Positions 25,869 to 33,962 of a stretch of DNA of 41,606 bases are shown in pieces. The stretch's first letter is position 1. Each line of letters opens with the position of its first letter. Under the pieces are notes generated by a model, which was not told the DNA's origin, did not search any database, and worked only from the letters and a program-made list of their open reading frames with translations. Both the position numbers and the translations under genes were made by a program. The DNA is from Deltaproteobacteria bacterium (GTDB lineage Bacteria > Desulfobacterota > Syntrophobacteria > Syntrophobacterales > Syntrophobacteraceae), in the NCBI GenBank assembly GCA_021777755.1, contig JAJYDE010000035.1, positions 1 through 41,606 of the forward strand, written 5' to 3'.

Positions 25869-27866
25869 ATGAGATACGCCGAGACGGGATACAATCTGGA
25901 AATCGATTTGACCACGGGAAGCATCGAGCGGGTGGAAACCGATCCGAAGCAGACCGAACTTCACCTGGGAGGTCTTGGCACAAGCGTCAAGATTCATTGG
26001 GACAGGGTGGGCCCGGAGGTAAAAGCCTTCGATGCCGAAAACCTGTTGATATTCAGCACCGGTCTTTTGTGCGGCACTCCGGCCGTTAGCGCCAACCGGA
26101 CCCTTGTGAGCTTCATCTCTCCCCAGACCGACATATTGGCCTATCCGATGATGGGAGGATTCTGGTCGTCGGAATTAAAGTATGCGGGCTACGACAAAGT
26201 GATTATTCGGGGAAAGTCCCCGAGGCTCGTCTACCTGTGGATACACAATGACGAGGTGGAGATCCGGGACGCAACGCATCTTCGGGGCCAAGGGGCGATT
26301 GCAACCCAGGAGCTGATACGGGAAGAGTTGAACGAGCCCAAAGCCCAGGTGGCGGCGATCGGGCTGGCGGGTGAGAACCGGGTTTTCGTCGCCTCCATCG
26401 AGCAGGCGCGCTCGAGTTCCTCGCGGGGCGGGGGCGGGGCCGTAATGGGGGACAAGGGGCTCAAAGCCATAGCCGTTCGCGGAACAAAGGACGTTAATCT
26501 TGCCAGGGGGGCCGAGTTCATGCTCCATGTGCAGGATTTGAAAAAATTCATAAAACACCGCAACGAAAATCCGATCCAGGAAGTCATGCCGATTCTTTCG
26601 GGCATCGGTTCTCCGCAGATGATGAAACACATCGACGAGAAGTGGCACACCGAGAGTTTTGCCTGGGGAAACGCGCGTCAACGCAGAAAAGACTTCTGGA
26701 CCGAGGAGGTCGAAAAGAGCTGGACAAAGAGTCAGACGAGCGCGATAAAGCGGTTCATAAGCTGCTTTAACTGCCCGCAACAGTGCGGGGCCTTGATTTG
26801 CCACGAAGGCGTACCGCCCTACATGATGAAATGCTTCTCAAAGCTTACCTATGCGATGGCGGCCTATGTGGACGACCTGGATTTTTCCTGGAAGATCTGC
26901 AAGAAGGCCTTCGAATACGGTCTGGACTCATTTTCGACCCCGCAGATATTGGCTTTCGCGGTTGAACTCCACGAAGCCGGGATATTTACCGATGCGGACT
27001 TCGAGGGGTGTCCAACCGATAAGGAAGGCAGATTCTTCTGGCTCCTGGACCGGGTCGCCCGACGGGAGGGAATAGGAGACTACCTGGCCGACGGCACCTA
27101 CTGGGCGGCCAAAAGGATCGGCAAGGGGGCGGAGGCCTTCGATCACAACACGACCAAAAAGCACGAGCAGATGAACATAAAGCTGGGGATGCTCGACCCG
27201 CTCTATTTTTTGATGTTTGCAACCAACGAGAAGATCAGCATCACCCAGATCGAGGGGAACTGGCCTCAAGCGCCCTTTGTCACCAAGGAGGCGCGGGAGT
27301 CGTTTGTGGCCGACTGGCCGCAGCTGCCCGATGAGAAATTCAAGAAATATTTCCTCGATTGGGAACCGCGCGGCGAATTTTCAAACCCCTATTACCCCAC
27401 GCCCGAAATTTCGAGCGAAATCGTCGACTGGATGGAAATGCTTCACAACATCGACGACGCGCTCGGGCTGTGCGCCGGGATGGGCTCCTTTTGCTTCAAA
27501 CCCCCCTATCATATACACAATTATCCCAAATTCATTTCCTCGGCCACCGGAATGGCTGTCGATGAAGAGGCACTTAAAAAAATAGTCAACAGAAACCGGA
27601 ATTTGCACCGGGCGTTCAACAATCGAAGAGGGATGAGCAGGGCTGATGAGAAACCGCCTCAAGATCACTGGAAACACCGCTTTCCGGAGCTCGAGGAGCA
27701 ACTTCTTACAACCTATTACGCCTTCAAGGGATGGAATTACGACGGAATTCCCACAAGGCCAAGACTCCATGAACTCGATTTGGATTATGTCGCCGACGAT
27801 CTGGAAAAAAGAGGGATTTTAAAAGGTGGCGAAGATAAAAAAGACGATCAAGACAATCAAGGTTGA
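25869..27866 (+). CDS. BamB-like tungsten enzyme, class II benzoyl-CoA reductase active-site subunit family (AOR superfamily)
   Basis: A 665-residue aldehyde:ferredoxin oxidoreductase-superfamily protein, full length, and from its N-terminus (MRYAETGYNLEIDL) onward very like BamB. Family features: LHLGGLG in the N-terminal pterin domain, ASIEQARSSSSRGGGGAVMGDKGLKA, iron-sulfur ligands Cys299, Cys302, Cys306 (CxxCxxxC) with a distant Cys535, and Cys322 in KCFSKLTY. From memory, Cys322 is the tungsten ligand and His260 an active-site residue in Geobacter BamB; both positions match here. Known function: ATP-independent reduction of benzoyl-CoA to a dienoyl-CoA with BamC and BamDEFGHI. GGGAGG precedes ATG 25869. 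bamD-I are not in the window, so a relative acting on another aromatic or alicyclic acyl-CoA is possible. Confidence 0.85.
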   Translation: MRYAETGYNLEIDLTTGSIERVETDPKQTELHLGGLGTSVKIHWDRVGPEVKAFDAENLLIFSTGLLCGTPAVSANRTLVSFISPQTDILAYPMMGGFWSSELKYAGYDKVIIRGKSPRLVYLWIHNDEVEIRDATHLRGQGAIATQELIREELNEPKAQVAAIGLAGENRVFVASIEQARSSSSRGGGGAVMGDKGLKAIAVRGTKDVNLARGAEFMLHVQDLKKFIKHRNENPIQEVMPILSGIGSPQMMKHIDEKWHTESFAWGNARQRRKDFWTEEVEKSWTKSQTSAIKRFISCFNCPQQCGALICHEGVPPYMMKCFSKLTYAMAAYVDDLDFSWKICKKAFEYGLDSFSTPQILAFAVELHEAGIFTDADFEGCPTDKEGRFFWLLDRVARREGIGDYLADGTYWAAKRIGKGAEAFDHNTTKKHEQMNIKLGMLDPLYFLMFATNEKISITQIEGNWPQAPFVTKEARESFVADWPQLPDEKFKKYFLDWEPRGEFSNPYYPTPEISSEIVDWMEMLHNIDDALGLCAGMGSFCFKPPYHIHNYPKFISSATGMAVDEEALKKIVNRNRNLHRAFNNRRGMSRADEKPPQDHWKHRFPELEEQLLTTYYAFKGWNYDGIPTRPRLHELDLDYVADDLEKRGILKGGEDKKDDQDNQG

Positions 27867-28374
27867 CGCCGACAAGTGCAACGGCTGCAGGGCGTGCGAG
27901 GTCGTTTGCTCGGCCTTTCACGCCGAGCCCAAATACAGCAGCGTAAATCCTGCGCGGTCCCGCATCCAGGTGGTCGTCCATCGCCTGCAGGACATCTGGC
28001 TGCCGGTGTTCGCCGGCGAATACACTCCGGCCGAATGCATGGGCAGGGACAAATACGTCATCGACGGCAAGGAATACGACGAGTGCGGTTTCTGTCGAGC
28101 GGCCTGTCCGTCCAGGACCATGTTCAAGGACCCCGACTCCGGTCTGCCGATCAAGTGCGACATGTGCGAAAGCGATCCGCCGCTGAGTGAGCCCAAGTGT
28201 GTCGAGGCGTGTCTCAATAACGTTTTGATCTACCAGGAAAGAGTCGAGGAGGTCGAGGAACAAACCGGGCAGGCCGAACTGCAAACAGGCCTCGAAGCGC
28301 TGGTGGACAAACATGGATTGCAGAAGCTCCTCGACGCCTTTGCCCTTATGGCCGAAAGGAGCAAGGACTTTTAA
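27826..28374 (+). CDS. BamC-like electron-transfer protein with three [4Fe-4S] clusters
   Basis: A 182-residue ferredoxin-type subunit. Cys groups: CNGCRACEVVC near 18-28, CGFCRAACP near 86-94, CDMC near 108-111 and CVEAC near 125-129, giving enough ligands for three [4Fe-4S] clusters. The segments SSVNPARSRIQVVVHRL and GEYTPAECMGRDKYVIDGKEYDEC match BamC closely. It would pass electrons into the tungsten subunit encoded just before it. Translation starts at GTG 27826, 41 bases inside the bamB-like gene, behind GAGGG, so the two are translationally coupled. A glutamate-rich stretch (RVEEVEEQTGQ) precedes the C-terminal helix. Confidence 0.85.
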   Translation: MAKIKKTIKTIKVDADKCNGCRACEVVCSAFHAEPKYSSVNPARSRIQVVVHRLQDIWLPVFAGEYTPAECMGRDKYVIDGKEYDECGFCRAACPSRTMFKDPDSGLPIKCDMCESDPPLSEPKCVEACLNNVLIYQERVEEVEEQTGQAELQTGLEALVDKHGLQKLLDAFALMAERSKDF

Positions 28375-28468
28375 CAAAGGCCTTCGGCGGAGGGCGGCCG
28401 GGGCGCCGCGGGCCGGAACCAATTCAACCCGTCGTGCTTGCAATTTTCAATCATGCGGAGGGTTTCCG

Positions 28469-29590
28469 ATGAGACGGCAAACGGAGAACGTCAAAAAGCT
28501 GAAGAGCATGTACTCTCTTGAAGACGGGCGGCTGAAAGGGCCTCCCGGCTGGGAGAAATTTCCTCTTTTCTGGTTTCTTCTGTTTTTGTCCTACAAATGC
28601 ACGCGACGGTGCAAGTTTTGTTACAGTTTCAACCAGATGAGCGATGACAAACCCTCCGAGATGGATGAAAACACTTTCAGCCGTCTATTGGATTGGATAC
28701 CTGAAGTCTGGCAGGCAAATAATGTGAAAGTCAATTCCATTGGCTTTCTGGGCGGAGAGCCGTTGCTGCGAACCGATCGCATCAAAAAAGTGATGGATTC
28801 GGTCTATAAAAATACTCGGGGTATGCAGGGTTATCTTTACACCAACGCGGATCTGATCGACTCGGTGAACTGGGACGACCTCGAGGACATCCAATGGATA
28901 TCCGTAAATATTACCGATATCGGTTTGGACGAGCTTGCAAGGCGAATGAACATCGTGCGAACAAGGTCCAATGTGATCAATCAAACGGTGGTGGCCACCC
29001 TGGATGATTTCAACCTGGAAAGAATTCTCGATGTTTCCCGCTTCGGTATCGAGAACGGCTACAGGCTGCGCTATTACAGGGATTTGTACAGAGGCAGGGA
29101 TCAGGAATACCATCGGAGGCTCAAGGCTCAATATCACCGGCTCTGCGATTTGCTCGAACAGTTTATCCAAAGAGGCCACGAGGTCCATACCACTTTTCTG
29201 CTCGATACCCTCGTGCCCTCGTGGGGCTACGAATTTTCCCCCTATCCCTGCGGCAGAAGGATTGCCAAGGTAAATCCCGACGGAACCATCGGGGCGTGCA
29301 TAAGAAACCAGAAGTTTACGACCGGGACCATATTCGACCCGAATCCTTTGGAAAAAATCGATTGCGGCACGTTTCATTACGAATTCAAAAGCGAAGAATG
29401 CAAGGCGTGCGCGGTCAAAAACGTCTGCCAGGGCGGCTGTCCGAACGACAGGCTGCTTTTGACCGGCAGCGTTTCGGGCAAATCGCTTATGTGCGATATC
29501 CACAAGGAGATCATCCCCAGGCTGCGGGAGCTGGACCGCTTGCAGGCTGGCGGGGCTGCGAGCCGCGGCGCGCCCCCCGCTCCCCTGTAG
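28469..29590 (+). CDS. Radical SAM protein with SPASM-like C-terminal cluster domain
   Basis: A 373-residue radical SAM enzyme. The SAM-cluster motif CTRRCKFC gives Cys44, Cys48, Cys51; FLGGEPLL near 93 is the GGEP SAM-binding motif. The C-terminal part has further Cys (YPCGRR, GACIRN, CKACAVKNVCQGGCP, LMCDIHK), the layout of a SPASM domain with auxiliary iron-sulfur clusters. Such proteins modify peptides or mature other enzymes. It follows the BamB/BamC-like pair by 94 bases on the same strand with GGAGGG before ATG 28469. No precursor-peptide gene is seen. Radical SAM proteins annotated as cofactor-modifying (Cmo) accompany aor in Pyrococcus, so a maturation role for the tungsten enzyme is a reasonable inference, not proof. 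Confidence 0.85.
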   Translation: MRRQTENVKKLKSMYSLEDGRLKGPPGWEKFPLFWFLLFLSYKCTRRCKFCYSFNQMSDDKPSEMDENTFSRLLDWIPEVWQANNVKVNSIGFLGGEPLLRTDRIKKVMDSVYKNTRGMQGYLYTNADLIDSVNWDDLEDIQWISVNITDIGLDELARRMNIVRTRSNVINQTVVATLDDFNLERILDVSRFGIENGYRLRYYRDLYRGRDQEYHRRLKAQYHRLCDLLEQFIQRGHEVHTTFLLDTLVPSWGYEFSPYPCGRRIAKVNPDGTIGACIRNQKFTTGTIFDPNPLEKIDCGTFHYEFKSEECKACAVKNVCQGGCPNDRLLLTGSVSGKSLMCDIHKEIIPRLRELDRLQAGGAASRGAPPAPL

Positions 29591-30072
29591 CGGATCGCAA
29601 TAATAACCGCCCGGCTCCGGAATGATCCGGATGCTCGATCGTAACGATTGGCAATACGCCGTCGCGCGCCTTCCCAAACCGGTACCGCGGCGGCCAACAT
29701 TTCATTTCGGAGTTCTTGCCCCCGGCCGGCCTGGTGCCGCCCTTGGAAATCATCCGCGGGCAAGTGCTTTGCCCCCCCCCTTTTTTCGGCGTGTTTTCCC
29801 GCAATTAAATACCATCTGTTTTGCAAAGCGTCCGGGAAAGTGTAGAATCGACTTTGCGGAGTTGGAGGCGGGGCTTTGAGTTTTTTCTGCAAGTAGAATG
29901 GGACGCGAAGATCGGGCGATAGTCTCGGCCAGGGATTGATGGATTTGAGGAAAGGCTCCGAGTAATTATTCAAGGATGCGCGGGAGGTTGCTCAAAGGGC
30001 GGCGCGGAAAAGATTCCAGGGACAACATTTACCGGAGGCATTCCCGGGCGGGAAATCCCCGGAAAACAATCC
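29591..30072. other. Non-coding stretch before the IS element
   Basis: About 480 bases without a convincing gene. It contains a C9-T6 homopolymer tract at 29772-29786 and a loose inverted pair GCAAAG/CTTTGC near 29821-29856. The short frames present have no recognisable motif. It may include the operon's 3' end and sequence disturbed by the insertion. Confidence 0.5.
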
Positions 30073-30090
30073 GCTTAAATAAAAACGGCT
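30073..30090 (+). repeat. Left terminal inverted repeat of the IS element
   Basis: GCTTAAATAAAAACGGCT; complementary to the right end with one mismatch (position 15). Confidence 0.8.
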
Positions 30091-30125
30091 TTACCTACTC
30101 TATTATTTAAAATATTATTAAGGCC

Positions 30126-31277
30126 ATGAACCCACAGTATCAAGACCACTGGGAAGTTTTGCTGCGGTTTTTGCCGGCGGGCTGGGAGGAAAAGGCGCTC
30201 GAGCTGGGGGCCTTGTCGCGCCGGCGAAAAATCGACTCGGCCCGGACCCTTTTGCGGGTTCTGTTGATCCATCTGGCAAACGGGATGTCGCTGCGCACGA
30301 CGGCCGCCTATGCGCACGAGGCCAAGCTTTGCAGCATAAACGACGCGGCGCTGCTTCACCGGCTGAAGGTCTCCGAGGACTGGCTGCACTGGATGTGCGC
30401 GCAGATGTTCGGGGCCATGAACGGGGGGGCGAGCGCCGGGGCGGTTTCGAGCCGATTGCAGCTCCGCGCGGTTGAGGGCGCCTTGATAAGCGAGCCCGGG
30501 GCCACGGGCAGCGACTGGCGGCTCCACTACTGCCTGAGGCTGCGCGGCCTGCGCTGCGACGCCTTCCGCATCACGGGACCCAAAACGGCCGAGAGCTTCC
30601 AGCACTTCGAGATCTCGCCGGACGATCTCCTGCTGGGGGACCGGCGCTTCTGCGGGGGCGGGGGCATCGCCCACGTGCTCCGGGGCGGAGGCCATGTCGT
30701 TGCGGAGCTAAGCGACTCCCGATTGCCCCTTTTCAGCCGGGACGGAAAACCCTTCCGGACGCTCGCGGAGCTTCGAGGGCTGAAGGCGCTGGGGTGCGGG
30801 GACTGGGATGTCTACTTTCAGCCCCCCGGGGGCAAGGAGTTCCAAAAGGGCCGTCTTTGCGCGATCAGAAAAACCGAACAGGCCGCCGAACTGAGCCGAA
30901 AACGGCTGAGGGCGGGTGCCGCGGGGCACCGGCACCCGATTTTGCCCGAGGCCCTCGAGCGGGCCGATTTCGTCTGCGTCTACACCACCGCAAGCCGCCG
31001 CCTGCTGAGGACAAGGGAGGTCCTGGAGCTCTACTGCGAGCGATGGCGAGCCGAACGGAGCCTCAAAAGGCTCGGGCGGACCATCGCGGTCGGCCACCTT
31101 CCCAAGCAAAACGAGGAGAGCTTCGTGGCCTGGCTCTACGGAAAGATGCTGGTCGCCATGCTGATGGAAAGGATGCGGAGGGAGGCCGAGGCCTTCTCGC
31201 CCTGGGGCTGTCCCATCCGGGGGCCTTGCGGCCCTGCCGGCGATTTTGAAACGTTAAGAAAAGTTGAGTTATTGTAG
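30126..31277 (+). CDS. IS4-family DDE transposase
   Basis: A 383-residue transposase. The region EPGATGSDWRLHY (123-135) and LLLGDRRFC (168-176, catalytic Asp172) are typical of IS4-family DDE enzymes, and YCERWRAE near the C-terminus gives the Y(2)R(3)E signature with the third acidic residue. The first catalytic position, normally Asp in the VDG/VDA context just before the EPGATG segment, reads VEG here (Glu117). The Lys seven residues after the catalytic Glu is a Gly. The frame is intact, so the element looks complete but may be weakly active or dead. ATG 30126; the message would start within the left end. The start context lacks a strong ribosome site, common for transposases. Confidence 0.85.
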   Translation: MNPQYQDHWEVLLRFLPAGWEEKALELGALSRRRKIDSARTLLRVLLIHLANGMSLRTTAAYAHEAKLCSINDAALLHRLKVSEDWLHWMCAQMFGAMNGGASAGAVSSRLQLRAVEGALISEPGATGSDWRLHYCLRLRGLRCDAFRITGPKTAESFQHFEISPDDLLLGDRRFCGGGGIAHVLRGGGHVVAELSDSRLPLFSRDGKPFRTLAELRGLKALGCGDWDVYFQPPGGKEFQKGRLCAIRKTEQAAELSRKRLRAGAAGHRHPILPEALERADFVCVYTTASRRLLRTREVLELYCERWRAERSLKRLGRTIAVGHLPKQNEESFVAWLYGKMLVAMLMERMRREAEAFSPWGCPIRGPCGPAGDFETLRKVELL

Positions 31278-31293
31278 CTGTTTTTATTTAAGC
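31276..31293 (-). repeat. Right terminal inverted repeat of the IS element
   Basis: AGCTGTTTTTATTTAAGC; reverse complement of the left end apart from one base; it begins inside the transposase stop codon. Confidence 0.8.
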
Positions 31294-31427
31294 CCTTTCC
31301 CCCGACATCCCCGACCCCTTCGCACCCGGACTCCTTTGGAGTTAGAACTTGCGCAATCCCATATCAAGTTGTACATTTTCCCTGCGCGCAAGGCGCGCCC
31401 GGATTTCCTTTTGGAGAGGTTCAACCA

Positions 31428-32663
31428 TTGAAAAATTCGACCGGTGTCTATCTGATCGGCGCACTGGGATCGATTGCCACGACTGTTGCGGCCGGGGTGA
31501 TGGCGCTTCGCGCCGGGCTTGGCGATACGACGGGGATGATCACTGCGACCTCGGTTTTTGAAGGGGTGGAGCTGGTGGAGACGCCCGACCTTGTCCTGGG
31601 GGGCTGCGATCTGCGCAAGGCGAGGTCTTCGAGGGGCAATCCCATAGAGCCTCGGGAAGTGACCGGAATAAGCCCCCGGATTTTAAAGGCGCTCAAGCGG
31701 GAGTTGGCGCAATACCGGGCGGGGATAGACCCCGGGGTCTCCTGCAATTGCGGAGAGGCCATAGAGGCTCTGGGCGGCTGCGCGGGGCGGGGCAAAGGCG
31801 GCCTGCGGAAGCAAATCGAGGCCATTCGCGCTCGGATCGCAAAATTCAGGCAAGACCGCGGACTCAAGACGGTCATCGTGGTAAATCTGGCATCCACCGA
31901 ACCGCCTTTGGAGCTCGAAGGCTGCCATCAAAGCCTCGGCAGGTTCGAAGAGGTTTTGGAGGCCAACCGCGGCGAGAAGGTGAGGGCCAGCACTCTATAT
32001 GCCTATGCCGCCATCGGGGAGGGCTGTCCATACATCAATTTCACTCCGTCCAACGCGGCGCTTTTCCCGGCCATGCTCGAGCTTGCCGAACGTAACCGGA
32101 CGCCGGTCATGGGAGATGACGGCAAGACGGGAGAAACCCTTGTCAAGAGCGCCCTTGCGCCCCTTTTCACCTGTAGAAATCTGGAAGTCATGAGTTGGAT
32201 GGGCTTTAACATCCTTGGCAATATGGACGGGCAGGTGCTCGACAACCCCGGCAATGTGCAATCCAAGATCAGGACCAAAGACGGGGTGCTCTCCAAAATT
32301 CTTGGCTACTCTCCCCACTCCAGGGTAAAGATCGACTATGTGCCCTCACTGGGCGACCAGAAGACCGCCTGGGATTTCATTCATTTCCGGGGCTTTCTGG
32401 GGGCGAAGATGTCGATGCAGTTCACCTGGCAGGGCTTTGATTCCATCCTTGCGGCCCCTCTTGTGCTGGATATGGTAAGGCTTGCGGAGCTGGCCAAACG
32501 GCGCGAAGAGGCGGGAATAATGCCCCATCTGGCAACTTTTTTCAAAGCGCCCATCGGTGCCGAGGTGCACAGCCTCCACGAACAGTTCGCAATGTTGGCC
32601 GAGTACGCGCAAGGGGCAAGACAAGCGCCCCGCACTCTCAGTGCGGCCGCCGCCCCTCAATGA
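31428..32663 (+). CDS. ino1: myo-Inositol-1-phosphate synthase
   Basis: A 411-residue NAD-dependent enzyme converting glucose 6-phosphate to inositol 1-phosphate. The N-terminal NAD motif reads VYLIGALGSIATTVAAG; other family stretches are NLASTEPP, NFTPSNAAL, GDDGKTGETLVKSALAP and GFNILGNMDGQVL, then KIDYVPSLGDQKTAWDFIHFRGFLG in the catalytic part. The start is TTG 31428, behind GGAGAGG at good spacing; no ATG fits. In bacteria the product feeds phosphatidylinositol, dialkyl-inositol phosphate solutes or inositol-based thiols. A TIM-barrel sugar isomerase-like gene follows after 42 bases, suggesting a two-gene unit. Confidence 0.93.
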   Translation: MKNSTGVYLIGALGSIATTVAAGVMALRAGLGDTTGMITATSVFEGVELVETPDLVLGGCDLRKARSSRGNPIEPREVTGISPRILKALKRELAQYRAGIDPGVSCNCGEAIEALGGCAGRGKGGLRKQIEAIRARIAKFRQDRGLKTVIVVNLASTEPPLELEGCHQSLGRFEEVLEANRGEKVRASTLYAYAAIGEGCPYINFTPSNAALFPAMLELAERNRTPVMGDDGKTGETLVKSALAPLFTCRNLEVMSWMGFNILGNMDGQVLDNPGNVQSKIRTKDGVLSKILGYSPHSRVKIDYVPSLGDQKTAWDFIHFRGFLGAKMSMQFTWQGFDSILAAPLVLDMVRLAELAKRREEAGIMPHLATFFKAPIGAEVHSLHEQFAMLAEYAQGARQAPRTLSAAAAPQ

Positions 32664-32705
32664 GGATCGCCTTTCAACCCCTCAAACCATCACGGGATGT
32701 TCGCA

Positions 32706-33557
32706 ATGAAACTCGCCTTCAGTTCCAACGGTTTTGCCCGCCACACCCTGCTTGAAACGATCCGTCTGCTGGCCGAGGCCGGCTATCACGGGGTGGAAAT
32801 AATGGCCGATGTCCCGCACGCCTATCCTCCCCAAGTCGGAGCGGCCGAGGTCGAGCAGATCCGATCGGCCCTGGACCGATACGGGATGGAGATTTCCAAC
32901 TTGAGTTCATTCATGCTCCGGGCCATAGGCGACATCTATCATCCGTCCTGGATCGAAGCCGATCCGGGGCTTCGAAGCAAGCGAATCGAGCACACCATGA
33001 ATTCGATCGAGCTGGCGCGCCAACTCGGGGCGAAGACGATTTCAACGGGCCCCGGAGGTCCCCTTGACGGAATTGAGCCTGAACGGGGGTTGGCGCTTTT
33101 TCTCGACGGTCTCCGGCAAATCGAGCCGCTTGCCCGCAGGAGGAACGTGAGGGTGCTGATCGAGCCCGAACCCGAGCTGATGATCGAAAACAGCTCTCAG
33201 TTCAAGGCCTTCTGTCAGCAACTGGATCCGCGGATTTTCGGATTGAACTTCGATATAGGTCATTTTTTCTGTGTGGGCGAAGACCCTGCCGAGCAGATTG
33301 TGGCGCTAAAGGATTATATCGGTCATTTCCATCTCGAAGACATTGGACGCTCGAGGGTGCATCACCACCTCCTGCCGGGAGACGGCGCAATTGATTTCCA
33401 GGCCGTCTTCGATGCCATGGAGAGGATCGGATACCGCGATTTTGTCACAGTGGAACTCTATACCTATGAGGATCGGCCGGTGGAAGCCGCCCGCCACGCA
33501 ATCGAATTCCTGCGAAGGTCCCCCTATGGAGCGCGTCATTTTTTCAGCCCGCGGTAA
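32706..33557 (+). CDS. Sugar phosphate isomerase/epimerase-like TIM-barrel protein
   Basis: A 283-residue protein of the xylose isomerase-like/AP endonuclease 2 TIM-barrel family. It starts KLAFSSNGFARHTLLETIRLLAEAGYHGVEI, and has the metal-site segments EPEPELMIEN, GLNFDIGHFF, HFHLEDIG and the late VELYTYEDRP, placing Glu, Asp, His and Glu ligands on successive strands. Relatives include inosose dehydratase IolE, IolI and EboE. ATG 32706 is preferred (GGGA upstream); ATG 32697 adds three residues. Its place after ino1 suggests an inositol- or inosose-linked substrate; the specific reaction is unknown. Confidence 0.82.
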   Translation: MKLAFSSNGFARHTLLETIRLLAEAGYHGVEIMADVPHAYPPQVGAAEVEQIRSALDRYGMEISNLSSFMLRAIGDIYHPSWIEADPGLRSKRIEHTMNSIELARQLGAKTISTGPGGPLDGIEPERGLALFLDGLRQIEPLARRRNVRVLIEPEPELMIENSSQFKAFCQQLDPRIFGLNFDIGHFFCVGEDPAEQIVALKDYIGHFHLEDIGRSRVHHHLLPGDGAIDFQAVFDAMERIGYRDFVTVELYTYEDRPVEAARHAIEFLRRSPYGARHFFSPR

Positions 33558-33962
33558 CAGCTGCCGGGCAGGTGGCAAGGCCGGCGCGCGACATTTATCC
33601 GGTGCGAAATCTTTACTGTCGCGGTCCGGGGCATGTCTTCCCGCGCCATGACCATGACTTCCTCGGGACGTTTGAACCTGGCGGGCTTGGTCTTGCTGTC
33701 GGTTCGCTCAGTTGCGGCTCGGGGGAATTTCCTGGCTGGAGCAACAGCCCTTCCGCCAGGCTCTTTCCCCCGCGCAATCCAATGAAAAAATTATGACTCC
33801 GGCACATTTTTCCGATACATTGCAAAACCGTGATGCTGCTGAAATCCAACGGCAATGTGCCGGCAATCTCCATGGTGTAAACGACGAGATGCGGAAGGCT
33901 TGGGCTTTCGAATTTTAGTCTGTGGCATCGGAAAATTCCACACGGCGGAGGGTGTTCGCAAG
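33558..33962. other. Intergenic stretch between the TIM-barrel gene and the TSUP gene
   Basis: About 400 bases. A loose inverted pair CCTGGC/GCCAGG lies near 33731-33761 and could be a weak terminator. No convincing gene. AAAAAATTATGACT near 33785 is AT-rich but I cannot assign a promoter. Confidence 0.4.

Larger units (their letters stand above)
30073..31293 (+). mobile_element. IS4-family insertion sequence, 1221 bp
   Basis: A single transposase gene bounded by terminal inverted repeats of 18 bp with one mismatch (30073-30090 and 31276-31293). The flanks show no target duplication that I can match (AAACAATCC on the left against CCTTTCCCC on the right), so the insertion is old, rearranged, or its exact ends differ by a few bases. 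The right repeat overlaps the transposase stop codon. It splits the radical SAM gene's downstream region from ino1 without obvious damage to either. Confidence 0.8.

Noticed and set aside
29772-29786. C9-T6 homopolymer as a possible phase-variation switch
   Set aside because: It lies in no identified gene or clear promoter, so a switching role has no support.
29377-29973. Minus-strand frame of 198 codons after the radical SAM gene
   Set aside because: Overlaps the SPASM region of the radical SAM gene and shows no domain features.
30064-31302. Target-site duplication flanking the IS4 element
   Set aside because: The 9-base flanks do not match each other on inspection.
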